64,000 bases of DNA from Pandoraea nosoerga (GCF_902459585.1 NZ_CABPSC010000009.1:1-64000); one strand, 5' to 3'; counted from the first letter of the stretch, positions 9,763 through 18,476 are shown. A program made the numbers and translations. Notes: a model not told the origin generated them from the sequence alone.

Positions 9763-11022
9763 ATGACCATGTCTTCTCCCTGCTCTCGCGCTACCTGCGT
9801 CGCGTCATCACAACGCGCCAACGCTGCCCGGACTGTCCCGGCTGCCGGCCCGGACGCGGGCAGCGAGGCCATGCCATGGGCTTCGCTCGTCGCGCTCATG
9901 CTCGCCACCTTCTGCGCCGCTGCCAACGAGACCGTGCCCGCCGGCTTGCTCCCGCAACTGGCCGACGGCTTTGCCGTCTCCGAATCGTGGGCGGGCCAAC
10001 TCGTCACGCTGTGCGCGCTGGGCGCCGGCCTCGGCGCCGTGCCGCTCACCGCGCTGCTGCAACGCTGGTCGCGGCGCACGGTGCTCATCGCCGCCCTGCT
10101 CGGCTTCACCGCGTGCAATCTCGTCACCGCGTTCTCGACGCATTTCGCGATCACGCTCGCCGCGCGCTTCGTCGTCGGTCTCGCGACGGGCCTCGCCTGG
10201 AGCGAGATCGCGACGTATGCGCGTCGCCTCGTGAGTCCGGCGCGGCAAGGACGTGCGCTGGCTGTCGCGATGCTCGGCGTGCCGCTCGCGTTGGCGCTGG
10301 GTGTACCGATGGCCGCCCTGCTGGGCCACATGATCGGTTGGCGTTGGGTGTTCGGCGGGCTCGGCGCCTTTGCGCTCGTCCTCGCTGGCTGGATGCGATG
10401 GATCGTGCCCGACGTGCCGGGCGCCGCGCCAGGCACACGCGCCCCGGTTGGCGACGTGCTGCGGCTGCCGGGCGTGCGTGCGGTCCTCGCGGTCGTGATG
10501 CTGTGGGTGGTCGCGCATTACACCCTCTACACGTACATCGCACCGTTTCTCGCGTCGGCCGGCATGGGCGAGCGGCTTGCCACGGTGCTCTCGACGTTTG
10601 GCGTGTTCACGCTCGTCGGCTTGTGGGGAATCGGGCTGTGGGTGGACCGTTGGCTGCGGCGGCTCGTGCTGCTGGCGCTCGCGGCGTTCGTTGCCGTGAT
10701 CGTCGCCTTCGGGGCGTGGCCCACGTGCCGGGTCGTGCTTGTCGCCGGGGCCGTGCTGTGGGGGCTGAGCTTCAGCGGCGCGCCAACGTTACTCCAGACG
10801 GCGCTCGGCAACGCGGCCGGCGCGCACGAGAACGTCGCGCAATCGATGCTCGTCACCGTGTTCAACCTGTCGTTCGCCGGCAGCGGCGTTCTCGGCGGCG
10901 CCGTGCTCTCGACCCTGGGGGCGGCTGCGCTGCCGCACGTACTGCTGCTCCTCGCGATCGCCGCATGGGGCGTCGCCTACCTTGCGCGCCGGCACGGGTT
11001 TGTACAGCGCGCCGGGCATTGA
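9763..11022 (+). CDS. MFS transporter, DHA1-type efflux pump
   Basis: 419 residues from the ATG at 9763 (a second ATG two codons on is equally possible). The open frame extends further 5', but that part overlaps the divergent LysR gene and does not look like transporter sequence. Twelve hydrophobic segments are visible, with LLQRWSRRTVLI after TM2 and RLVSPARQGRALAVAMLG between TM4 and TM5, as in AraJ/chloramphenicol-type sugar or drug exporters. Its neighbours are a divergent LysR on the left and a convergent LysR on the right, 7 bp away. The substrate is unknown. Confidence 0.87.
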   Translation: MTMSSPCSRATCVASSQRANAARTVPAAGPDAGSEAMPWASLVALMLATFCAAANETVPAGLLPQLADGFAVSESWAGQLVTLCALGAGLGAVPLTALLQRWSRRTVLIAALLGFTACNLVTAFSTHFAITLAARFVVGLATGLAWSEIATYARRLVSPARQGRALAVAMLGVPLALALGVPMAALLGHMIGWRWVFGGLGAFALVLAGWMRWIVPDVPGAAPGTRAPVGDVLRLPGVRAVLAVVMLWVVAHYTLYTYIAPFLASAGMGERLATVLSTFGVFTLVGLWGIGLWVDRWLRRLVLLALAAFVAVIVAFGAWPTCRVVLVAGAVLWGLSFSGAPTLLQTALGNAAGAHENVAQSMLVTVFNLSFAGSGVLGGAVLSTLGAAALPHVLLLLAIAAWGVAYLARRHGFVQRAGH

Positions 11023-11029
11023 CCGGTTC

Positions 11030-11959
11030 TCACCGCGCGCGCCCGCTTGCGCCCGCTTGCGTCCGCCGGTTCGCGGCGCGCGCCTGCCGCAGGAGCCAGC
11101 CCTGGATGTTCGCAATCTGTGCCGCATGGCGCGTGCGGCGCGGATACACGAGGTAGAAGCCAGCACCGGTGCGCAACGCCGTGTCGAAGAGTCGGATGAG
11201 GTGCCCCGCCGCGATGTCGGCAGCCACGAAATCCTGGTGCGCAAGCGCGAGCCCCTGGCCGGCAAGCGCTGCGTCGATCGCCAGCGCCGTCTGGTTGAAG
11301 CGGATGTTCTTGGCCGCATGCAGCGGGGCGTCGGGCATGGCGCGCTGGAGAAATTGCGGCCAGGCGTTGTGCGCATCGTGCAGCAACGCGTGCCCGTGCA
11401 GGCCGGCCTGTCCGGGATGTCCCGACGCGGCAATGACCTGCGGCGACGCCACGGCGATCTGCACCTCGTCGAACAGCGGCTCGACGACCAGACCGGCACC
11501 GAACGGCGGCCGCCCATAACGCACGGCGAGGTCCACGGCATCGGCCTGGAAATGCGAGAGCCGGTCGGTGGCGAGAATGCGCAGATCGATATCCGGATGC
11601 GTGTCGAGAAACGCCGGCAAACGCGGGACCAACCACTTGGCGGCAAACGTGGGCGTCACGCTGATCGTCAGCCGCAGCGGCTCGGGACGCAGCGCCTGCG
11701 TCGCCTCCGTGAGCAGTTCGAAGGCGCGTCGCACGCCCCCGGCATAACGGCGCCCGTTCTCGGTCAGGGACAGCGCACGCGGATGCCGCTCGAACAGTTT
11801 CATGCCGAGCTCGGCTTCGAGCGCGCGGATTTGCTGCGCGACCGCGCCTTGCGTCACGCCAAGCGCCTCGGCGGCAAGCCGGAAGTTCAGATGTCGGCTC
11901 GCCGCCTCGAAGGCGCGCAGTGCGTTGAGCGAGGGCAGTCGGCCGATGGTTTCCGTCAT
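11030..11959 (-). CDS. LysR family transcriptional regulator (GcvA type)
   Basis: 309 residues. It starts with the GcvA-like RLPSLNALRAFEAASRHLNFRLAAEALGVTQGAVAQQI, then KLFERHPRALSLTENG. The effector domain has the AVDLAVRYGRPPFGAGL segment. It is divergent from the SDR gene at 12117 (157 bp between starts), the probable regulatory target. It converges with the MFS gene, ending 8 bp from its stop. Confidence 0.92.
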   Translation of the reverse strand: MTETIGRLPSLNALRAFEAASRHLNFRLAAEALGVTQGAVAQQIRALEAELGMKLFERHPRALSLTENGRRYAGGVRRAFELLTEATQALRPEPLRLTISVTPTFAAKWLVPRLPAFLDTHPDIDLRILATDRLSHFQADAVDLAVRYGRPPFGAGLVVEPLFDEVQIAVASPQVIAASGHPGQAGLHGHALLHDAHNAWPQFLQRAMPDAPLHAAKNIRFNQTALAIDAALAGQGLALAHQDFVAADIAAGHLIRLFDTALRTGAGFYLVYPRRTRHAAQIANIQGWLLRQARAANRRTQAGASGRAR

Positions 11960-12116
11960 GGTGCGATCACGGTGTAGTTTTTCTACTGGATGATGTGTCG
12001 AAATCTGGTGCCCGTGGGGTGCGCTGCGATGTTACGCTGCTGCCCATGGATTTCTCATTGACGACAAGCGCCGGCGCGCCTGTGAGCGGATGCCGGCTTT
12101 CCCGGAGGATAGCAGC

Positions 12117-12821
12117 ATGACAGTAGAAAAAGTCGCGTTGATTACGGCAGGCGGCAGCGGAATGGGCGCGGCAGCGGCACGGCGTCTGGCCGCCGACGGC
12201 TTCAAGGTCGGCATTCTGTCGTCGTCAGGCAAGGGCGAAGCCCTGGCCAACGCATTGGGCGGCGTGGGCGTGACGGGCTCGAACCAGTCCGGCGAGGCGC
12301 TGGCCAGGCTCGTCGACGCCGCTATGGCCCGCTGGGGACGCATCGACGTGCTGGTCAACAGCGCCGGGCACGGTCCGCGCGCACCGATCCTCGACATCAC
12401 CGACGAGGACTGGCACCGCGGCATGGACACGTATCTGATGAACGTGATTCGTCCGACGCGGCTCGTCACGCCGATCATGCAGAAGCAGCGCGCGGGCGTG
12501 ATCGTCAACATCTCGACGGCGTGGGCGTTCGAGCCGAGCGAGATGTTCCCGACGTCGGCGGTGTTCCGCGCCGGATTGGCCTCGTTCACGAAGCTGTTCG
12601 CGGACAAGTATGCGCCCGAGAACGTTCGCATGAACAACATCCTGCCGGGCTGGATCGACAGCCTGCCGCAGCAGGAAGCGCGCCGCGAGCGCGTGCCGAT
12701 GCAGCGCTACGGCAAGGCCGAGGAGATCGCGGCGACAGTGGCGTTTCTCGCTTCGGACGGCGCTGGTTACATCACCGGCCAGAACATTCGGGTCGACGGC
12801 GGACTGACGCGCTCGGTTTGA
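12117..12821 (+). CDS. SDR-fold protein with a non-canonical active site
   Basis: 234 residues; the ATG has GGAGG 7-8 bases upstream. The Rossmann fold is recognisable: TAGGSGMGAAAARRLA replaces the usual TGxxxGIG, NSAG at 81-84, Ser133 in NIST, and the C-terminal YITGQNIRVDGG. However, the catalytic YxxxK is missing. The aligned segment is FPTSAVF at 144-150, with Phe144 in the Tyr position and Ala148 in the Lys position. Classical short-chain dehydrogenase chemistry is therefore unlikely; it may bind nucleotide or use other residues. It is divergent from the GcvA-type LysR. Confidence 0.85.
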   Translation: MTVEKVALITAGGSGMGAAAARRLAADGFKVGILSSSGKGEALANALGGVGVTGSNQSGEALARLVDAAMARWGRIDVLVNSAGHGPRAPILDITDEDWHRGMDTYLMNVIRPTRLVTPIMQKQRAGVIVNISTAWAFEPSEMFPTSAVFRAGLASFTKLFADKYAPENVRMNNILPGWIDSLPQQEARRERVPMQRYGKAEEIAATVAFLASDGAGYITGQNIRVDGGLTRSV

Positions 12822-13090
12822 GCGACAGCACGGGGCCGAGCGTGACAGGTCCTGGCTGGCGCGGCGTGCGTCTCGAGTCCGATGGCGCCCGGGCCGGGCG
12901 TGTGGCGGCCCTGACCCGCGCGGCGCCTCGAAACGAGGCGGATATGGGCGCACCACAGGCCGGGATGTCACGGAATATCGGACCGGGCTCAGAGGGTCTG
13001 TAGAATCATGCATCGATTCGCATTGACCCATGTCGCGATCGCGTGGCGCGAATGCTTGCACACCGATCGCCGACGAACCCCGACCCCTGC

Positions 13091-13705
13091 ATGCAGACCG
13101 TAGCAATCCTCGACTTCGAAACCACGGGCCTGTCGCCCGCCCAAGGCGAGCGCGCAACCGAGATTGCCGTCATCCTTTGGCGCGACGGCGAGATCGTCGA
13201 TCGCTATCAAAGCCTGATGAATGCCGGCCGGCGGATTCCGTCGGACGTCGCGGCGCTGACGGGCATCACGAATGACATGATCGCAGCGGCGCCGCCCGCA
13301 TCGAAAGTGATGCGAGAAGCCGCGGCGTTTGTCGGCGCGTGCCCGGTCGTCGCGCACAACGCCGGCTTCGACAAACGGTTCTGGCAAGCTGAATTGGCTT
13401 TACTCGGCATGAGGGCCGATCACGCGTTTGCATGCACCATGCTCACGTCGCGCCGCATCTACCCGCACGCGCGCAATCACCGGCTCTCCAGCCTTGCGCA
13501 GATGCTGTGCCTGCCGCAAACCGGACGCGCCCACCGGGCAATGGTCGACGCGGAAATGACGACACACCTCTGGCACCGTTTGCAGAACGACATCGGGCGC
13601 ACGTATGGGCTCGCATACGTGGACCATGCGCTGATCTCGCGCGTGCAGATAACGAGCAAGGACAAGGTGCCCGCCATGCTGCGGGCGTTGGCGCAGTGCT
13701 GCTAA
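13091..13705 (+). CDS. DEDDh 3'-5' exonuclease (DnaQ/epsilon-like)
   Basis: 204 residues from the ATG at 13091; a start at 13043 would add 16 unrelated residues. The exonuclease motifs are complete: DFETTG (Asp8, Glu10) as ExoI, AHNAGFDKRFW as ExoII and HRAMVDAEMT as ExoIII with its His and Asp. It is a stand-alone exonuclease of the RNase T/DnaQ superfamily with no polymerase-binding tail that I recognise. The preceding 269 bp contain no gene. Confidence 0.9.
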   Translation: MQTVAILDFETTGLSPAQGERATEIAVILWRDGEIVDRYQSLMNAGRRIPSDVAALTGITNDMIAAAPPASKVMREAAAFVGACPVVAHNAGFDKRFWQAELALLGMRADHAFACTMLTSRRIYPHARNHRLSSLAQMLCLPQTGRAHRAMVDAEMTTHLWHRLQNDIGRTYGLAYVDHALISRVQITSKDKVPAMLRALAQCC

Positions 13706-13811
13706 CGTCTCTCTCGTCTGTCACGCCTGTCACGTCGGTTACGTCTGTCGGCCGGTTGACAACGGGGACAGCGCGGCGTCCATGCAAAGCGGCGCACGGG
13801 CTTTGCGCGCC

Positions 13812-14687
13812 TTACGCGTCAACCCGTTCGAGATCGGCAATCAGACCCGGCCCCGTGGGGTTCCAACCCAGCGTTTTCCGCGTCTTCTCGCTCGAGGCCA
13901 CGAGATCGAGGCCGGCGAATGTCGCCAACCAGCCGAAATGCGCCGGCGCCTCCTGCGCGGATATGGATCTGACGGGTACGTTTAACGCGCGGCCGATGGC
14001 ATCGGCAATATCGAACATCCGCACCCCTTCTTCGGCCACCGCGTGATATTTCGCGCCCGCTTCGTTCTTCTCCAGCGCGAGCCGGTAAAGACGAGCGACG
14101 TCGGAGATGTGCGCCGCTGCCCAGCGGTTGCGTCCTTCTCCGACATAGGCGGACACGCCCTTCTCCCGCGCCACGGCAACGGCATAGGTCAGAAGCCCTT
14201 GCCGCGCCGTATCGTGAACTTGAGGAAGACGCACGATCGCGGCACGCACGCCCTCGAGCGAGAGCGCCGTCTGTTCAGAGACGCGGGGAAGCGGGTAATC
14301 AGGCGGCACGTCGTCGTCCTCGGTAGCCACCCGGCCCTGCCCGGTCAATCCGGCCGTACCCGCCGTGACGATGAGAAGCTTGTCCGACCCCGCGAGGACG
14401 GAGCCCAATGCTTCGATGGCGTGGCGATCGATCTCGCAGGACCGGGCGAAGTTCGACCAGTCGTGAACGAAACCCAGATGGATGACGGCGTCGGCCGCCG
14501 CTGCGCCGGCGCGCAGGCTGTCGACATCTTCGAGCGAGCCGCGATGAACCTCCGCGCCGATGGCCGCGAGGGATTTCTCGCCTTGCTCCGAACGCGCCAT
14601 GCCAAGCACCTCATGGCCGGCAGCGATCAGGGCCTTTACGGTGGGAATGCCAACAAATCCGGTCGCACCGGTAACGAAAACACGCAT
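13812..14687 (-). CDS. NAD-dependent epimerase/dehydratase-type SDR
   Basis: 291 residues of the extended SDR type. TGATGFVG at 6-13 is the nucleotide-binding loop, followed by AVIHLGFVHDW and, later, GRNRWAAAHISDVARLYRLALE, typical of the NAD(P)-binding family near YwnB/epimerases. The substrate is unknown. It is divergent from the XRE regulator with about 81 bp between starts. This pairing of a small oxidoreductase with a MmyB-type regulator is common, so the regulator probably controls it. Confidence 0.88.
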   Translation of the reverse strand: MRVFVTGATGFVGIPTVKALIAAGHEVLGMARSEQGEKSLAAIGAEVHRGSLEDVDSLRAGAAAADAVIHLGFVHDWSNFARSCEIDRHAIEALGSVLAGSDKLLIVTAGTAGLTGQGRVATEDDDVPPDYPLPRVSEQTALSLEGVRAAIVRLPQVHDTARQGLLTYAVAVAREKGVSAYVGEGRNRWAAAHISDVARLYRLALEKNEAGAKYHAVAEEGVRMFDIADAIGRALNVPVRSISAQEAPAHFGWLATFAGLDLVASSEKTRKTLGWNPTGPGLIADLERVDA

Positions 14688-14768
14688 GATCCGATCTCCA
14701 AGTTTTGCCTGGAGACAAATCTAGGTGCTACAGCTATCCTGGTAAAGTAGTGACGTTATCATATTAAG

Positions 14769-15674
14769 GTGATTAACAGGCTCCAAATGCAGCAGGCGAA
14801 CGAAAACCTTCTCGGGGCATATTTGCGGGACAGGCGCATGAGGCTCGATCCCGCGGCACTCGGCTTTCCCGCGGGGCGTCGGCGCACGCCGGGACTGCGC
14901 CGTGAGGAAGTGGCACAGCGCGCCCATATCAGCCCCACCTGGTACACCTGGCTGGAGCAGGGTCGCGGCGGCGCCCCCTCGGCCGATGTACTGGACCGGA
15001 TCGCGCAGGCGCTGATGCTGACGGACGTCGAGCGCGAACACCTCTTTCTGCTCGGCCTTGGGCGACCGCCCGTGGCACGCTATCAGGAGAAGAATGGCGT
15101 CACGCCTCGTCTGCAGCGCGTCCTCGACGCCCTCGAGCCGAGCCCGGCTCTCATTCGCACGGCCACCTGGAACGTCCTGGCCTGGAATCGGGCAGCCACT
15201 GTCATGTTGGGCGACTATGGTTCGCTGCCACCGCATCAGCGCAATGTGCTGCGCACCATCTTCCTCGATCCGCGCGCCCGCGCCTTGCAGTACGACTGGG
15301 AGAGCGTGGCGCGCCACGTCATCGGTGCATTCCGCGTGGACGCCGCGCGTGCCGGCGCGGCAACGGAGGTGGAGCCTCTCGTCGACGAACTCTCGCGGCT
15401 CAGTCCCGAGTTCAGAGCGATGTGGCGAGACAACGACGTTCGCGAAATCCAGGGAGAAGCGATCAAACGGATTCGGCATCCGGTGCTCGGCCCGCTAGCG
15501 TTCGAATATTCCACCTTCTCGGTCGACGGCCGGACCGACCTCAGCATGTGCGTCTACAATCCCGCAACGCCCGCGGACGTGGAGAAGATCGCATCGCAGA
15601 TCGGTTTGATGCCACATGGAAGTACTCAGCCACTGCCGCATCCTGCGACCGGCGCGCCGCTCACCTCGCCATAG
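14769..15674 (+). CDS. XRE family regulator with MmyB-like ligand-binding domain
   Basis: 301 residues from a GTG at 14769; an ATG at 14787 is a good alternative. The N-terminal XRE helix-turn-helix shows FPAGRRRTPGLRREEVA and ISPTWYTWLEQGRG, the signature of the MmyB/helix-turn-helix_31 group. The C-terminal PAS-like domain follows (WNVLAWNRAA, LDPRARALQYDWESVA, FEYSTFSVDG), which in MmyB binds a fatty acid-like ligand. It is the last chromosomal gene before the island. Its own downstream hairpin (15733-15754) points the other way. Confidence 0.92.
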   Translation: MINRLQMQQANENLLGAYLRDRRMRLDPAALGFPAGRRRTPGLRREEVAQRAHISPTWYTWLEQGRGGAPSADVLDRIAQALMLTDVEREHLFLLGLGRPPVARYQEKNGVTPRLQRVLDALEPSPALIRTATWNVLAWNRAATVMLGDYGSLPPHQRNVLRTIFLDPRARALQYDWESVARHVIGAFRVDAARAGAATEVEPLVDELSRLSPEFRAMWRDNDVREIQGEAIKRIRHPVLGPLAFEYSTFSVDGRTDLSMCVYNPATPADVEKIASQIGLMPHGSTQPLPHPATGAPLTSP

Positions 15675-15726
15675 AAACGGGCGTGGCCGGGGGGTGCACA
15701 GCTTGCCCGACAATGCCAGTCAGCGA

Positions 15727-15754
15727 ATAAAAAAGCCCGCAGTGGCGCGGGCTT
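15727..15754 (-). terminator. Terminator left of the island, probably the original guaA terminator
   Basis: AAGCCCGC (15733-15740) pairs with GCGGGCTT (15747-15754) around a 6-base loop, with an A run at 15729-15734 that gives the T tract on the minus strand. No minus-strand gene now ends here. The guaA terminator at 26884-26908 has the identical stem at about the same distance from its copy of the attachment core. This indicates that this hairpin was the terminator of guaA before the island was inserted. Confidence 0.75.
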
Positions 15755-15796
15755 CGAGGGTGATTCGGCGTTTGGCATCCGATTCAGGCCGGATGC

Positions 15797-15812
15797 GGGA
15801 TCACTCCCACTC
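15797..15812. repeat. Left attachment-like direct repeat
   Basis: GGGATCACTCCCACTC is identical to the sequence over the guaA stop codon at 26952-26967. Read on the minus strand it gives T-E-W-E-stop, against I-E-W-E-stop at the guaA end. It marks the left end of the island. Confidence 0.85.
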
Positions 15813-16030
15813 AGTTATCAATAGGAAGAAAAAGCTGTTTTAAATCAGAGTATTGAAACAGACAGATCCGCCAATACACGAAAAATACCATGGCGAACCA
15901 CCGGCTCGCTCATCAGTGACGCAGACGCGCAGCGGTGTCGATTTATCTTCTTCAGACGCCATTGAGTCAAAAGAACTTGCTCCGCACAGCAGGACAACAG
16001 AGATCCGGCCCCGTCATCTCCCACCCATCT

Positions 16031-16068
16031 TTCGTTTATTGCGTTTTTCGTTTATTTCGAATATGCTA
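16031..16068 (+). promoter_or_regulatory. Promoter and direct repeats in front of the toxin-antitoxin operon
   Basis: A -35-like TTGCGT (16040-16045) and a -10-like TATGCT (16063-16068) are separated by 17 bases and lie 35 bp upstream of the antitoxin ATG. The direct repeat TTTCGTTTATT occurs at 16031-16041 and 16047-16057, with a third TTTCG at 16056-16060, overlapping the promoter. This is the expected layout of an autoregulated antitoxin operator. It is an inference from pattern only. Confidence 0.55.
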
Positions 16069-16103
16069 GACTCTGAGATTGCTTCACAGCCCAGGAACTA
16101 GCC

Positions 16104-16571
16104 ATGACCACCACTGCCCCAACCAAGATGACGCTGCCCGCCGAACGGGAGGTCCAGGCAGCCGTGCAAGGTCAACGCGCCTTGGCGGCCTACTTGGCAA
16201 CGCGCTTCGAAACACAACACATCCAGATCTTCGATGACCGGAACCAGGCCCATCAGGTGGAGTTGCCTACCTCCGCGCTGCGTTTGCTGGTCGATATCCT
16301 GGCCGAGTTGGCTGGTGGCAATGCCGTAAGAGTCGTACCCGTCCATGCGGAGCTGACGACCCAGGAAGCTGCGGACATGCTCAACGTCTCCCGCCCTCAT
16401 CTGGTCAAGCTGCTGGAGGATGGCGTGCTGCCGTTCCATCGAACGGGGAAGCATCGCCGAGTGCGGTTCGCGGACCTGATGCAGTACAAGGATGCACGCG
16501 ATCGTGCTAGCGAAGAAGCCATGGCCGAACTCGCCCGCCAAGCTCAGGAATCAGGCATGGGGTACGAATGA
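16104..16571 (+). CDS. Excisionase-family DNA-binding protein, putative antitoxin
   Basis: 155 residues. The C-terminal half (about 85-130) is an excisionase/MerR-like helix-turn-helix: ELTTQEAADMLNVSRPHLVKLLEDG, then LPFHRTGKHRRVRF. The N-terminal part resembles an oligomerisation region. The gene overlaps the PIN-domain gene by ATGA at 16568, the usual antitoxin-toxin arrangement, so it most likely neutralises the PIN toxin and represses the operon. An Xis role in island excision is the alternative, but tight coupling to the toxin favours antitoxin. Confidence 0.82.
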   Translation: MTTTAPTKMTLPAEREVQAAVQGQRALAAYLATRFETQHIQIFDDRNQAHQVELPTSALRLLVDILAELAGGNAVRVVPVHAELTTQEAADMLNVSRPHLVKLLEDGVLPFHRTGKHRRVRFADLMQYKDARDRASEEAMAELARQAQESGMGYE

Positions 16572-17143
16572 GGCACTCCCCCTTCACTGTCATCTTCGAT
16601 GCCTGTGTTCTCTATCCCGCGCCGCTGCGCGACTTTCTGATGTGGCTAGGGTTGTCGGGACGGTTCCGTGCTCGCTGGAGTCGCGACATTCATGAGGAGT
16701 GGAAACGCAATTTGCTACTCAACAGGCCTGATCTGACACGTGCACAGGTGGATCGCACTTCAGACCTGATGGATCGCGCAATCCCCGATGGTTTGGTAGA
16801 TGGGTATGAAGATCTCATTGCAGGGTTGACTCTGCCCGACCCCGACGATCGCCATGTTCTCGCTACGGCCATCCGCTGCGGTGCCAGCGTGATCGTGACC
16901 TTCAATCAACGGGATTTTCCAGCGGACGTGCTCGCTTCCTACGGAGTTGAATCTCAACATCCCGACGAGTTTGTGGAGAATCTCTTTGACCTTGATGCAG
17001 CAGCGGTGGTAGCCGCCGCGCAGCGACAGCGGGCGCAACTCAAGAATCCGCCTATCGACGTCGATCGCTATCTGGAGATCCTATTTCGGCAAGGACTGGT
17101 TCAGACGACCAAAGCCTTAGCGACCTATTGTTCCATTCTCTAA
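16568..17143 (+). CDS. PIN-domain ribonuclease toxin
   Basis: 191 residues. The PIN fold acidic residues are visible: Asp11 in VIFDACVLYP, Glu43/Glu44 in IHEEW, Asp94 in DPDDRHVLATAI and Asp116 in TFNQRDFP. Together these form a Mg2+-dependent RNase site. The 60-odd residues after the PIN core (to CSIL) are helical and typical of this long VapC-like subfamily. It overlaps the antitoxin by four bases and ends 63 bp before an FRG-domain gene on the same strand. The expected role is growth arrest by RNA cleavage when the antitoxin is lost. Confidence 0.87.
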   Translation: MRHSPFTVIFDACVLYPAPLRDFLMWLGLSGRFRARWSRDIHEEWKRNLLLNRPDLTRAQVDRTSDLMDRAIPDGLVDGYEDLIAGLTLPDPDDRHVLATAIRCGASVIVTFNQRDFPADVLASYGVESQHPDEFVENLFDLDAAAVVAAAQRQRAQLKNPPIDVDRYLEILFRQGLVQTTKALATYCSIL

Positions 17144-17221
17144 CATCGCAGCTCAACGCGGCCCATCAGGCGCCTGCCGTAGCCGAAGAATGGGAAACCT
17201 GTCAAATTGGAGAGAATTGAG

Positions 17222-18277
17222 TTGGCTATTGATTGGACAAATGCCTCTGAAGGCATCGAAGTAGCGGTGGCAGCAACGGCTCAGGAATTTATTGACGCTC
17301 TTCGTCCATCCAATTCCCATTGGTGGGAAGGTGCATCTTGCCCGTGGGTTTTTCGGGGCCACGCATACGAGGAATGGCAGTTATTACCTTCTGCTTGGCG
17401 CCCGTCGAATACCATCTTGAACAACAGTATTACTGAAGCGACGCGCCGCTTTGACGCTGTGCAGCCGACGCAAAATCTCAACTGGTTTTGGCATCCCAAC
17501 TACTGGTCCGGTTCCGCTGCATTTGGCCCACGCGATGCCGAGCTTAGTAGGCTCCTAACAATCCAAACCACTGCCGAATATTTGCCAGTGTGGGACTTCA
17601 TCAGCAGGTGTGATGAACTGGGAATGCCGGTACCGATGACAAATCTCGGACCGGATCCAACTACCAATCCAGATTGGTTGGCGGATCCTCGCAATCCGAT
17701 ATTTGGCGACGAATTCCTGCGCTTCTCAGATTTGCCGGCTGCCTTGGCTCTCGCACAGCATCATGGGATACCTACACGTCTTCTTGACTGGACACGAGAT
17801 CCGATGGCCGCCGCATTCTTTGCCGTTGAGCCATTGCGGGTTGCAAACGCTGGAGCACATCTGGTCGTTTGGGCATTGCACAAGAGCCATGCACAGAGAG
17901 TTTCTATCGAAGGAGTCAGATTCCCCAATGCACCAAATGGCGCCCCACGATTTGATCCCACCATCGCAGTCGTCAGGCCATCTACTCGCGACAACCCGTT
18001 CTTAGCTGCTCAGGCTGGGCTGTTCACGACCATTAGCAGGTCTGGCATTTATTTTATGAAATCAGGTGGTAAACGGCCTGGCATTGAGGAGTTTGTTTCT
18101 GAGGCCAACCCGGCCATCACGGTACTTAGGAAGCTTAGATTGGCACATGAGCATTTAGCCGACTTAATAGAGATTCTTCGCCGTGAGAATATATCCCGAT
18201 CTGCACTCATGCCCACCATGGATAACGTGGCGCAAGACGTTCGAACGAAATGGACACAGCAAGAAGTGATGGATTGA
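17222..18277 (+). CDS. FRG-domain protein
   Basis: About 351 residues. I place the start at the TTG at 17222 because GGAGAG lies 7 bases before it; a TTG at 17207 is the next in-frame option and no ATG fits. The name-giving motif is Phe-Arg-Gly in WVFRGHAYEEWQLLPSAWR (about 42-60). The second conserved block, LAQHHGIPTRLLDWTRDPMAAAFFA, lies near 185-210. FRG proteins are scattered in mobile and defence-rich regions, and their biochemical activity is not settled. A strong terminator follows (18323-18369). Base composition is lower in G+C than the flanking core genes. Confidence 0.85.
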   Translation: MAIDWTNASEGIEVAVAATAQEFIDALRPSNSHWWEGASCPWVFRGHAYEEWQLLPSAWRPSNTILNNSITEATRRFDAVQPTQNLNWFWHPNYWSGSAAFGPRDAELSRLLTIQTTAEYLPVWDFISRCDELGMPVPMTNLGPDPTTNPDWLADPRNPIFGDEFLRFSDLPAALALAQHHGIPTRLLDWTRDPMAAAFFAVEPLRVANAGAHLVVWALHKSHAQRVSIEGVRFPNAPNGAPRFDPTIAVVRPSTRDNPFLAAQAGLFTTISRSGIYFMKSGGKRPGIEEFVSEANPAITVLRKLRLAHEHLADLIEILRRENISRSALMPTMDNVAQDVRTKWTQQEVMD

Positions 18278-18322
18278 ACCATCGCGCGCCGCGAAAAACG
18301 AAGTCAATGCTAAGGCGGGTCT

Positions 18323-18369
18323 CGATACCATGTTGGGATTGTGCTCCAATGCATGGTATCGGCGTTTTT
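18323..18369 (+). terminator. Rho-independent terminator of the FRG gene
   Basis: A perfect 10-bp outer stem, CGATACCATG (18323-18332) with CATGGTATCG (18352-18361), encloses an inner TTGG/CCAA stem. It is followed by GCG and a run of five T on the plus strand. It ends the toxin-antitoxin-FRG unit. Confidence 0.85.
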
Positions 18370-18476
18370 CCCTTGGTACACCCTCCACGCACCATGAAAA
18401 AGACCATTGATGATGTGGAAGACATAGTTATTGAAATTAAATTTCAACATTTAAATCAATAAATTATAAAACCCCC

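Larger units (their letters stand above)
15675..16103. other. Left island boundary region, no gene
   Basis: This 429 bp stretch has no credible coding frame. It contains a minus-strand terminator (15727-15754), the left attachment sequence (15797-15812) and then an abruptly more A+T-rich segment, which I take as island DNA. The promoter and direct repeats of the toxin-antitoxin operon lie at 16031-16068. Confidence 0.7.

Noticed and set aside
10151-10543. Arg/Ala-rich minus-strand frames opposite the MFS gene
   Set aside because: They are antisense to a clear 12-helix transporter and have no conserved features.
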